From Panagrolaimus kolymaensis (Eukaryota > Nematoda > Chromadorea > Rhabditida > Panagrolaimidae): DNA of 64,000 nt. Positions 46,907 through 58,840 of the stretch are shown here, piece by piece. The DNA is taken from the NCBI GenBank assembly GCA_028622995.1, contig JAJQJQ010000008.1, positions 1,984,001 to 2,048,000 on the forward strand, written 5' to 3'. How positions within the stretch are numbered: the first letter of the stretch is position 1; the number at the start of each line of letters is the position of its first letter. The notes under the pieces were generated by a model. It was not told the DNA's origin and did not search any database. It saw only the letters and a list, made by a program, of their open reading frames with translations. The position numbers and the translations under genes were made by a program.

Positions 46907-47915
46907 TTAACGGAAAATTCCAACAATTTCTTCATTAGTTAATTCAAAAAATCCTGGAGTTTTCCGAATGTGTTGAATATTTGGACGAATACATAAAAGC
47001 AAGAAATCGGTTAATTTGTCATCCGAATACATTTTGGAAAGTTTTAAATATTCACATGAATTATCAAAAGTTGTAGTAAATATGAGCGTTTCGCGAGTAT
47101 AAACCTAAAAACATAAATGGTTTTAAAATTAAAAAATTATTTTTTACCATAAAACTTTCAATTTGATATTTTCTAGCAATTTTGTAAAGTTCAAGTTCGT
47201 GGCCGGAAGTTTCTTTAATTTCATCAGTTTCACAAAATTCTATCATTTTTTCAACAATTTCTGGTTCGAAATCATTTATTTCAACCCGATTTTCTAGAGC
47301 TTCTTTGAAATTGTTTGAAATCATCGCGCAAAATACTGGAGAACGAGCTTGCAAAATGGCTTTATTTACCTATAAATTTAGTTTAACTTATCGCTAATTT
47401 ACATATGGATAAGTGATAATTTTGTAATTACTGTAAAAGTCTTGGGTTTGCAGTCAATTGTAAACTGAGAATATTGACGCAAATCATCTGCTAAAACATT
47501 TCTAGTTTCTGCATCCATTTTTAAAACTTTTTCTTTGACATCAAACTTATAGGTGTAATCTTTTGGAGTACTTTCAGGAACACAACCTAAAACATCGATA
47601 TTTTTTTTGTAAAAATAAATATGCTTACATATAAACTTATCGTCATTGTAAGTGCCTCTAATAGGGCGATCACTTCGATCGCGATAAAAATCCACTTGGT
47701 AATTGAAAGATGTATTAGCGTGAGGTGAAAAAATGGATAGCTGATTACTACGAATAAGACCTTTTTCCTTTACATTATTTTTAATATCCAAAACTTCTAC
47801 TTTCAATTTGGTAATAACGTGTTCCTAAAAATCAAAGTTTTGAAGATTTTTTAGCATATTCATTGGATAAACTTACTCCATCATATTTACAGGATACAAC
47901 AGACAATGTAGCCAT
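46907..47915 (-). CDS. BTB/POZ protein (copy 3)
   Basis: Lead MATLSVVSCKYDG from 47915, then EHVITKLKVEVLDIKN and a long N-terminal exon running to KPKTFT (47437 region) without the extra introns of copies 1 and 2. The BTB core is QARSPVFCAMISNNFKEALENR, DFEPEIVEKMIEF, ARKYQIESFM; the last exon ends GIFR at 46907. Intact. Very close to copies 1 and 2, with most differences in the N-terminal domain, the likely ligand-binding part. Likely CUL3 adaptor by family. Confidence 0.82.
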
Positions 47916-48391
47916 TTTTTGAGATATCAAGTAAAAAAATAGGTTTAACTTTTTATAATTAAAAAATATTACCACAAGCTCACAAAAACTATTTGGGTTG
48001 AATTACTAACTACAAAATAAAAATTAAATGATTGAGTACAGAAAAAATTGTAAAAATAATAAAAATAACGAAAAATAGATTAAAGGCATCCTTTAATACC
48101 TTGAAAATATTTTTCTAAAGGAAAACGATAAACAAAGTATCACTCTAAAAAAATATTTTCTTTGTTTTTCTTGCTAACAATAGCTGACTGCTCTAATAAA
48201 AATTTTATTGCTTACCCTAAAAAATAATAACAAAAAATAGATTAAGGGCATTATTCACGAACTTGATAGTATCTTTTAAGTAAAACAATAAATTAAAAAA
48301 GTAGTGTCATAATATTTTTTGGTTTTTTACCTCGATTATTCGCAATGATCGAAGATTTTCTTTAAAAATTTTTTTAATCTTGGAAATTTAT
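47916..48391. other. Duplicated spacer
   Basis: Counterpart of 42877-43248. The phrase AAATAGATTAAAGGCAT / AAATAGATTAAGGGCAT also occurs twice inside it (48075 and 48236). Confidence 0.55.
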
Positions 48392-49840
48392 TTAAACGAA
48401 ACACAAAATAAAAGATAAAAATAAAACTATAATTAAACCATAAAGAGCATAAATGTAAATATTTCTTCCTTCTTGTACTATCGGTAATTCTTCAACAACA
48501 TTATTGTTTCGCTCATAATCGAGAGGCAATAAAGTTGGTTCCAAAATTTGTGGTGAACTTGGAATTGAATCCAATTCTGATGATGTAATTGAATTCGAAG
48601 AGGTTAATGATTCTGAGCTTGAAATAGGCTGATTGCTACCAAATAACATGCTTCTTAGTAATTCCCTTTTCTTAAATTCATAAATTTTTTCTAATACTCT
48701 TTTTGGCCCAAAATCATATGGCAAAAAAACAAGGTTATTGTTTCTTTTCACTTTCAATTCCAGATTTATAACATTCCATAAACTTTGGGTAATTTTGTTT
48801 TCTCATATAATATAAGGCTTTTCGATAATGAGCCCATGGAACATTTTCATGATCTTTAGGAGCAGCAGCGAGAAACTTATCATATGCTAATATAATTTCA
48901 TCAGTTTGGGGATATTGTGATGAAGCAATAATTCCGCCCAAAAACAAAAAACGAAGGGATTTAGGATAAATCTAAAACTATTTTTATTTTATTTTATTTT
49001 TTTACAGAAATTAAACATGTACCTTTAAAACATTATTAATAAATGTTTCAGCATCTTTTACTTTTCCATTTATATTTTTTAGTTCAAATATTTTCACTTC
49101 AAGCAAATATTCATTATTTGGGAATTTTTTCATATATTCTTCAATGCTTTCAGGTGTTTGCATATCGTTAAGCTGAAGGTTGCAAATGATGGCATCTAGA
49201 TCATCAGGATGATTTTTAAACCATTTCTAAAACAAATTTTTTTTTTATCAAAGAGTTGTTAATGTTAATATTTTTACTTCGATAACAGGCCTTAGCAAGC
49301 CTGGAATTTTCACAATTTGGCTATCCAATCGAATGGCTTTTGCCAAAGATGAAATACCTTCAGCATGGTCGCCAGTTTTAAATGCCAACAATGAAAAATT
49401 CATTAGATTCCAAATTTCAACAATTCGTTGAGCAGTTTTTGAGCCACTTTTTGCCCTTTCCTGAAATTTTATTTTCTAGAAGAAAAAAATGATTGGCTTT
49501 TTATCTTACTTTTACTGCTTTGCCAAATTGTTCTTGACCGAGCGGATCATATAAATTTTCAATTTTCAACGACAATAACCAACGAACAAACTCATCCAAA
49601 TGTTGTTCGAAAGAAAGCCCTTCTCGATTTTCTAATTCTTGCGTTGCAATAAAATCTTTCTTTTTGCTAGCTTCCCGTAGCCAATCCATACCTAAAAATT
49701 TAATTAAACTAAAAACTGCACTAATTTTTTAAAATAGAAATTACCTAAATTTATATCTTCTTCAGTGGGCATAATAGATCCTGTACCTTGAGGTGAATTT
49801 ATTTGGATATTAATTGAACACGCATATTGCGCTGTATGGG
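48392..49840 (-). pseudogene. TPR-gene remnant with membrane-anchor tail, 5' truncated
   Basis: Homology to the HEPN-TPR genes starts within exon 6 (GTGSIMPTEEDI, ~49780) and continues through WLREASKKKDFIATQELENR, LGQEQFGKAVK, SSLAKAIRLDSQIVKIPGLL, IYPKSLRFLFLGG and YKSGIESEKKQ. There a TAA replaces Leu and a T-run shifts the frame. The rest, LVFLPYDFGPKRVLEKIYEF, a Ser-rich linker, and a hydrophobic tail (YIYALYGLIIVLFLSFILCF), replaces the IRVE domain and MYND. The HEPN, TPR and first Sel1 parts are gone; the break is next to the start of the Hsp70-like gene. Confidence 0.75.
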
Positions 49841-49893
49841 TAAAAACAAGCAAGAAAGTTAAGCTATTAAAATGTTTTAAAATAGATTCAATT

Positions 49894-52800
49894 ATGATTG
49901 AAGAAAATTTATTAAAAACATATTTAATTATTGATAAAAAACCAAATGTTATAATTTGTTATAAACCCTCTTATCCTAATCTAAACTCAAATGTTATTAA
50001 AAAAGTTTTTCCAAATTGTAAATTGCTCGTTTATAATGAAAAAAATATAACGGTATCTGAAGTTGCTTTATTAAAAGCCAGAATAATGGCAAACGATTTA
50101 GAAATTTTGGAATATGACACAGATATCCCACTTCAAACAAATATTTGTGTTAAAATAAATGAAAAAGAAATTAAGAATTTTTGTGCGTTTGAATTATTAC
50201 CACTAGAAAGTTCAATAAAAATGCCCATAAATAACTATGAGAAATTTCTCAAGGTATGTTATTGTGGAATCAATCAGCATTAACCGTAAATTAATTCCAG
50301 ATTGTTGCTTGCTGTCCAGACGTTACTAAATTACACAATATGTTTTTTGAAGAAATAAAAGTTACTCAAGAAATGTTTGTAACCGGAGAAATTTTATTAA
50401 CTCTTAAAATTGATGAAAATCAAATTTTTTCGACTAACTATATAACAGTAGGAAACCCAAAAAAGCATCGTTTGAAAAAATATTATTTGGAAAATTCTCA
50501 AGTAAAATTTTATTTCTGAAATATTAATATAGTAATGTTGAAATTTAGTCATTATATAAAATTCCTCAAAAAATTGTTATTAACAATAAAAATATAAATG
50601 CAATTGGAATAGATTTGGGAACTTCGAGATGCTGTGCAGCGGTAAATCGTCGAAATGGAATTGAAACTGTGGCACTTGATAATACAGGTGAACGATTATT
50701 GCCTTCATATGTATCTTTTAATGAAAAAGAAATAAAATGTGGGCAGATTGTTATTGATCAAATGCAAAGCCATATGTATGCAAAAACGACTGTTTTTGAT
50801 TCAAAGCGAATTATTGGAAGGAATTTTGAAAATGTTGAAATTAATAACATCTGGCCCTTTGAAGTTTTCAACGATTATAACAAGCCTATATTAAGAATAA
50901 CTCAAAATGAAAGAAAAATTTGGAGAAAAGCCGAAGAAGTCGCGGAAGCTTTATTAAAGCATATAAAACAAAAGGTTGAAGAATTTCAAGGAAAAGAATT
51001 AACTGAAGCTGTAATTACTGTTCCAGCAGCATTTACTTCATCCCAAATGCAAGCTACACATGAAGCTGCGATACTTGCAGGATTCAAAAATGTTTATTTA
51101 CTTCCGGAACCAGTGGCAGCATCGATTGCTTATTTTATTGAACGGCCAATTCCAAATAATTTTACTATGTTACTTTTTGATTTTGGAGGCGGGACTCTTG
51201 ATGTTTGTATCTTTAAAATTAAAAATAATGCGTTGCAAATAATAAGTCAAAAGGGTGACAATAATCTTGGTGGGAGAGATTTTGATACACTATTATTTAA
51301 TCATATTTCCCAAATGCTAATTAACAAATTCGATATTAACGTTAACAAAAATGATAAACTCACGTATAAGTTAATGCAAAAGTGTATCAAAATAAAGCAT
51401 GTTTTATCTGTGGAAAAAGAAACACTGTAATAGCTTATTATTTAAAATTTGTAATCGAAACTAACAAGTTATTTTTTTCAGATTTGACGTCAGCGATTTA
51501 GATGGAAGTGTGGATGAGAGTTTGATGATAACCTGAGCCGAATTTGAAAAAATGGCAAATGAATTTTTAATTAAAATTAAAAATATAATTTGCGAAGCTC
51601 TCACTACTTCAATTTTCACTTCGAGAGATATTCATAAAGTTTTATTTGCTGGTGGAAGTTGCCGTATGCCAATGATAAAAAGTTTGCTTCATGAAATGTT
51701 TTCATCTTCTGAACATTGTTGTGATCAAAACCCTGATGAAATTGTGGCAATTGGAGCTGCATATTATGCTTATTACCTAGGCTTACAACAGCAAAATCTA
51801 TGCTCACAATCAAATAACACCCATAATAATCTGTCGGCTTCAAATAATTCACAAAAAAACGAGCTTTTTCAAAATCCAGGCTCTTCTTCCTCTTCGTCAA
51901 ATTTTTTTGTTAAAAAAAAGGCCTCAGCATCATCAAAAGTTCATAGGAACGATAAAAATGTTTCTCAAGTAGTTCAACTAAAGTCATCAAAGTTTGTAAT
52001 TTTTAAAATTATTATTTACAGGTTAAAACATTTTCAGCAAAAATCTCCATATATTTTCGCCTATTTGGATTCCATACAAAGTTGAAAGAAGTTTGATCAG
52101 ATATGACCTACCAATGAGAACCATTAGCTCCATTCATGAAATGATTTTGCTTTTTTCTACTAAAGTTCGTGATCTTCATAAAAATTTTATTGTTCCATGT
52201 CTGCTATTTTCCAATGACATAATCAAAATTGTCGATCCAAGAATTCAAATTCCAATGGATACCAGTTGTTCTCCATTGGTTCTTATTGAAGTACCTAATG
52301 AAAATGTTAAAAGTCCGAAGGCCGATTATATTGCAGCAATTTGCACATTTGCTGCAGGTTATGATTTCAATTCAAAGCGACATGGATATCCTTTTGTTGT
52401 AGTGCTACATCGAAAGTGGCATTATATTAGAATTTTTCAAGAAATTTTACATCGCGGCTTTGATAAGATTAATTCCCATAATGTGGGATTGAATATTCAT
52501 AGAGAAAATAGCATAATTGTTGTTGGAGATGGAAATGAAGGAGGAGTCTTGGATTCAGATTTATCTTTTCCTCTTTTAAATTGTAATATGATAACATATT
52601 GTGACAATCGAATGCCATTGTTGTTATTAACAATAAAGTTTAATGCTACATATGCAGAAAGGTTAGTTTATGTATTTCATCTATCTTTTAAAAAATATTT
52701 TTACAGTTTTTTTAAATTTCCATCCGAAGAAGCAGTGGATCAACCCATCGATAACGTCAAATGATCTCTAAACATTTAAAATGTGCCATTGTTGTTTAAT

Positions 52801-52928
52801 CAAATATGGTTCAAATTGCATGCATGGTCGCTCTATATTGTTCCGAAGAATGTAAACAAGCGGATTGGAAAATATTTAATCATAAGGATCTTTGCGAATA
52901 TTTACAAAAATATTTATACTTATTTTAA
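49894..52928 (+). pseudogene. Hsp70-like gene with MYND-like tail, damaged
   Basis: Exons 49894-50253, 50301-50501 and 50549-51426 and a part from 51482 are in frame. The first ~195 residues are unrecognised. Then an Hsp70 ATPase domain: IGIDLGTSRCCAAV, VPAAFTSSQMQAT, LLPEPVAASIAY, LLFDFGGGTLDVCIF, GGRDFDTLLF, and after the break KVLFAGGSCRMPMI. At 51534-51536 a TGA sits where Hsp70s have the Arg of T-R-x-E-F-E. There is no substrate-binding domain; instead a Ser/Asn-rich linker, an unrecognised ~220-aa region (52093-52760, PRIQIPMDTSCSPLVLIEV), and a degenerate MYND finger (MCHCC; YCSEECKQADW; H; C) in two frames. Lesions make a pseudogene likely; a two-protein locus is possible. Confidence 0.7.
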
Positions 52929-53191
52929 TATTGTATCATAATTTTATGCAAACTTTTGTATTATTTTATATTTTTGATAACTTTTACATTATAAAATTTT
53001 TAATTTTATATTTATTAATTATATAAAGCAAAAAATAGTAAAGCCCAGGATAATAAAAATGAATATTAATAAATCAAATTTCTAATGCAAAATACAACCA
53101 AGTAATGGGTTTTTAAAAAAAATGAACTAAAAAAATTTAAATTTGATAACGTTCAGCATTAATTATTTTTAAAAAATTTAATAAATATTAA

Positions 53192-56100
53192 TTATAAAAG
53201 ATTGAAATAATTTTTGAGATGTTTGCATACTTTTTTGTGATTGAATTCATTCCAATCAACTTTTTGGCATTCTTTTGAGCAATATCGAGCGATTAAACAT
53301 TTTCCACATTTCATAAGTTTTGCTTCTTTTCCACAACAATGACATTGCTTTTCAGCTACGGAATTATCTAAAAATCGCCTGCTACAATTAAATTATTTTA
53401 GGAAAGCCTTTACCAATATTAATATATTCTGGATTTTCACCTCGAATAACATTTTGATAATCCATTGCTTGTCTCAAATATGGATTAATAATTGAAACTA
53501 AACAATTTGGTCGAAAAGTTTTCATTACTTCCATTTCATCGCTTGCTTTTGGCCAATTATAAATTGCCAATCTAAAATTTGTTTTTTGATATAATTTTTT
53601 TCACGAACAGGCAACTTGCCTTTCAACATCCCCATTTCGATCTTCGATAATCGTAGCAATTCCAGGTAAATTAATAGCCCAATCAATAATTTTAGCTTCC
53701 AAAACAAAACCATTATAAATTTTTTCTTTTGTTGGATCCATGTCTTTCAAAGTAATCGGCTTTAAATTTGCTAAACTTGTTGGTGGTTGTGGAGTTTTAT
53801 GAGGTTTAGCTAATGGAATTCCGCTTTTAAATTTTGCTTCAGAATATTTTGCAAACATTTCTCGATGTTTGATAATTAAAAGCTTTCGTCGAGGATTTAA
53901 TAAAACTTTTTGATTATTAATTTTCTTGCATGAGTTTGGAACTAAAATATGCAAAAAAATTTATTATTAAAAATAGTGAAAAAATGTAAACCTGGAAGAT
54001 TTTCTAAAACTTTTTGTGGCATTTGACTTTTCAAATGCATATACATTTTTTCTAAAAAATCTTTTGTTCCATATTCATAGGGCAAAAAGCAAGGTAATTG
54101 ATGCTTTTCACTTTCAATCCCAGCTTCAAATGATTTAATAAATTTTTCAAATTCCTTCGTTGTTGAAAGATAAAATGTGGCTTTTCGATAATGACACATT
54201 GGAACTTTTTCATCATCAATGGGCGCCACAGCAAGAAAGGCATCGTATGCTTTTATAATTTCTAGGGTTTGATTTTCTTGTGTGCCAATTGTGATTGCTC
54301 GAAGATAAAGAAATCGAAGGGAATTTGGATAAATCTAAAAAAAGCCTATTTTTAAACAAAATTAAAAAGATTATTTGCACCTTTAAAATTTTGTCGTCGA
54401 TAAAATTTAAAGCTTTTTCCATTTCTTTATTTGTAAGAAATCCCGCAAGACGCATATCAAGCAAATATTCATCATTTGGAAACATTTTTAAATATTTATC
54501 AATATTATTTAAAACGCTCATTGTTGCATTTGATTGGATATAACAAATAATTGTATTGAGGTCATTTGGATGAGTTTTAAAATTTTTCTAAAAAAACCGT
54601 TAGTTTTAAAAATTAATTTCCCAGCGAAAAAAATTACCTTAATTACGGGCTTCAATAATTCTGGAATTTTAACCATTTGATTATCTAATCTAATAGCTTT
54701 GGCCAAGGATGAAATAACTTCTGCGTGATTTCCACTTTTAAAAGCGTCCATCGCTGCATCCATAAGTTTCCAAATTACAACAAGCTTTTGGGCAGCTTTT
54801 GAGCCATTCTTTGCCATTTCCTAAAATTTTTTAATCTAATTTCAAAAAACATTTTTTTAAATAAACATTTTTACCTTAATAACTTTACCAAATTGTTCTT
54901 GATCAAGTGGATCATTTTTTCCAACCTCTCTTATTTTCAATAATTTATCAACTGCTTCATCTTCATGCTGCTTGGGAGAAACTTTTTCGCGCCTATCTAA
55001 TTCTTGAATGGCTAAAATATCTCCTTTGGATGCAGCAATTCGAAGCCATTTCATCCCTAAAATTAAACCTTCATAAATTTCAAGTTACTGTATTTTTTTT
55101 TTTTACCTTCAGAAATATCTTCTTCAGTTGGAACCAGAGCTTCCGAGCCATGAGAATTAAAATAGCATTGAGCTAAATTTTGCATTCCCGTGGTATCACC
55201 AAATTGAGCAGCCATTTTAAAATAATGGAATGCTTTAGTTTGGGATTTTTCTACTCCTTTTCCATTGCTATATAACATTCCCAAATTATTTGCTGCTCCA
55301 CTATTTCCATTCATTACGGCTTTTTCGTACCATTCTACAGCTTGGTTTAAATCTTTTGTAACTCCTATTCCATCCATATAAGCAAAGCCCAAAGTGTATT
55401 GAGCTTCAGGAATGCCACTTCCAATCTAAAAAAAAGGGATTTAAGTAGTTTGCTTTAATCGATTTCGTGGATACAGAATCAAATTTAAAAAAATGGATAA
55501 AATTTATGGACTTTTGTTTAAAAAGATTTTTTTTGTGATTTCTGTTTTAATTTTTAAAATTTTGTTTCAATTTTATTTTAAAAAAATAATAGCCAAATCC
55601 AACAATTTTTTTGTTCATTTCACGACATTCTAATCCAAAACTTACTTACCATAATTTGTGCTTGAGGCTCTTTAGCATTTGCAGCCTTTTTTAACCAAAA
55701 AATAGCTTTTTCATAATCTCGATTTACTCCTTTTCCATGATAATACATTTCGCCCAAATAAAACATGCCAAGGGGTTGATTTTCAGCTGCCGCTTTAGCA
55801 TAACAAGCCGCGGCTTTAGCAAAATCTTGAGGGACACCAGCTTCGCCATTTTTATATTGATTTCCTTTAATAATATTATCAGAAGAATTTGCAACGCGAT
55901 TTAAAAGTTTTTGAGCTTGCTTTTCAGAAACTCCCAATCGACTGCTTATATCTTTGGTAATTTCTTCTGGAGTTTGAGGTTGTAAAGCTGGATTAATGTG
56001 ATTATGGCCAGACATAATTCCAATCTAAAAAAAATAATTTTTTCCATTTCCAGAAATATCGGTCGATAACTTACTTGACTTCGAACCATACTTCTTTCAT

Positions 56101-57176
56101 CTCGAATTTCTTTAGATGCCGGATTCAAGGCCAATGCTTTATCAAGGGATTTTTGAGATTCGCCCCAATTTTCAAGTTTTATTTCAATTTTAGCTAAATT
56201 AAAATATCCCCTCCAATAACATGGCCATAATTGAATTGACCATTCTGCATCTCTTTTAGCCATCAATAAAGAATCAGAAGTCCCAAGTTTCAAGCGAGCC
56301 AAGCTTCGATTGGAATAAATAATTGCATGATTTTCAGGCGAAATTCCAGAAATTTCCAAAGCTTCTGAATATTTTTCTATGGCTTCAGTAAACTTTTTAG
56401 CCTAAAAATTTTTCTTAAAATTAACTTTGAATAAATTTTTAGAGTCAAACCTTAAACAATTTATTTGCTTCTTCTTTCAATTGTGCAAATTTGGACTTTT
56501 CATCAACGATTTCAGAAATTTTTTGTTGACCAAATTCCATTAAACTTTTTCGAAATTCTTCTATTTCAGCTGGATCTTCTCCAGCCTTAATTAAGGCATC
56601 TTTAATTTGATCACAATAAATCGAATATTCATCATCAGATAATTTACATTCTAAAAAAAGACCATCACACGGTTACCATTTTATATATTCATTCTATCGA
56701 CGACTTACTTCCATGTGCCACAGCATTTCGAATTTTATTTAAATCATTAATAAATTGATCCTCTTTTTTATCCGTGAAAACTCCATAATTTCGAAGAGCT
56801 TTAGAAACACCTTGAATGGCAATTTTAGTTAAAGTTATATCCCATAAATCAATTTTTCCAGTCTTTAAAGTTTCTTCAAATTCTGGGCCAACAAATGATG
56901 AACAAAGTTGCAATAAAATTTTGCCACATTCTTGGTTGTTCTTGTTATTCCATTGAATTTTTCTTCCATTTCCATTTTTTGGATTTTTTGGGTATCTATG
57001 TTCTTGATAAATTTTCCATCGATTTCGAAAAATTTGATGCAATTTTTCTGTGGCTTTATTTAAAAATTGATGAATGCGACAATGATTGAGAATTCTGAAA
57101 ATTCATCTTCTGTATGCTAAAAATAAATTTAAAAAAATCTTTACTCGTCAAGATCGGGTGTTGTTGCTGCATCCAT
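53192..57176 (-). CDS. HEPN-TPR-Sel1-MYND protein (copy 3)
   Basis: Thirteen exons: 57176-57145, 57094-56709, 56650-56451, 56401-56075, 56024-55650, 55425-55107, 55056-54875, 54820-54638, 54587-54381, 54334-53992, 53941-53620, 53571-53414 and 53367-53192; 1069 aa, no frame break. Exon lengths 200, 327, 375, 319, 182 and 183 equal copy 1. [21 protein letters not shown] and IRNAVAHG (R-x4-H kept). TPR: YWRGYFNLAKIEIKLENW. Sel1: YHGKGVNRDYEKA, LGFAYMDGIGVTKDLNQA. Then the NPYLR domain and a MYND finger (CHCCGKEAK, CGKCLIARYCSKEC, FNHKKVC). The intron after exon 11 has a GC donor (AG|GCAAGT) where copy 1 has GT. This is the cleanest full-length member of the family here. Confidence 0.9.
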
Positions 57177-58840
57177 AATTAAGCAACAATAAAATTTAAA
57201 AAAAGCACAAATTCCAAAATCTTTTTTATTATTATAAAAACCACCACTGCCAATATGAAAGCAAGCAGGAACGTAAATGAAAGTGAATTACAAATTCATA
57301 AACTAAAATCAATACATAATATTAAAGGAACGAAATGAAGAAGAAAAAAATGAATCATCAAAAACAAAGAAAAAATTTTTTTACAACGCTAAAACGCTAT
57401 TATCGGCAATTTTTTCTTTTCCGTTGGCAAAACAAAAAATAAGAAAAACATTTATAAGTTTTTTACATAGCAAACAAAAAAATTAATTTTGTTTTTCTTC
57501 CGACATTCCAAATAACAGAAAGCTAAATGCTAAACCTAAACTAACGAAAATGAAAACTTTGAAAATGTAATATCTAAAAATATTGTTAATCACAATTTTT
57601 TAATAAAAAGCATAGCAAAAAAATAAAGATGAAAGATTTTTATTCCTTATTTTTGTTTTCTATTGTAAGCTAAAAATATTCTAAATATATTATAATTAAA
57701 CTTTTTCTTTATTTATTTTAACACTTTTTTTATTGGCGAGCAGAAAGTATGTCCGATAGTTACATTAGTTGGATGGGTGGCATAGAAAAAGTGAGAAAAA
57801 AAAGCTTTGATAACTTTGTTGAACGAAGATTTGATTTTAAAATAACCAAAATATGAAAAAATAAACACCTTGATAATAAAAAAAGTCTTCGAAAGTGGTG
57901 CTACAACAACAAAGCTGAAAAAAATATTATAATCACATTTTTGCTTGTGTGTATTTCCATGTTTAATTAAAACCAATTGCAATTTTATGTTCCTCCAAAA
58001 TTTTAGTTATGTTTTCTTTTTAAATGGATCTTTGTTTTGTAATTTTTTTATTCCATGAATATTTCAAAGTCCAACAATCCATCTCTCAATTTAGCAATCA
58101 ACCAAACATAGAAAGCATTTTTTTGCAATAAAAATTTAGCGATAAACTTTACTTTATTTTTTTGTTATCATTTTTTCTTCTTCAAAGTATGGCGTACACG
58201 TTTTCGGAAGAGGTGGACATTCCATTTTTTATTACCCTTATTTAGCGTTTACAAAGTTAATAAAAAAAGGTTTTTCTCTCTTTTTTTTTTGCTGAAGTTC
58301 GATAACTAATAGACAACGGTGACTAATTAGTTTAGTTTTTGTAATAGCTGCTAATCTACGTTGACTAAAAAATTAAGAGTACCAAAAAAAAAAATCGAAG
58401 GTAAAAATTTTATTGTAACAAAAATTTGTTTACTTTTTACTTTCGAAAGACTCTCTTTTTCCCTCCTCCTCCACTAAAATACCAAACATATGAATAATTA
58501 CTGATACGTACACGTTGACTAAAAACAAAATAAATAGAAAAAAGTTTTTTTAAGTTTATTTCATTATTTTTGTGCATTCGAAAGTCTCTCTTATTTGCTT
58601 GCTTTTTTGCGTGTTGTTTCACAATCTTCGGTAACATTTAGCAATTTTTTGGCGGGCTGTCCTCAAGTTGAATGTGTTCGTTCCCCTTCTTTTTTCTTCT
58701 TCGCTCGATCAAACATTAAAAATTCATTGAAAACCTTTGATTCAACTTTTTTTTGTTTAGATTTTTCAATATTTTTCCGATTTTGACTTGGATTGAAGTT
58801 CATCAATTCAACTTTACAACAACGACTTTGAAGAAGAATA
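57177..58840. other. Intergenic, nothing recognised
   Basis: Long AT-rich spacer between divergent genes. No repeat, RNA gene or family-like frame supported; frames at 57713-57982 and 58437-58637 are low complexity. Confidence 0.55.
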
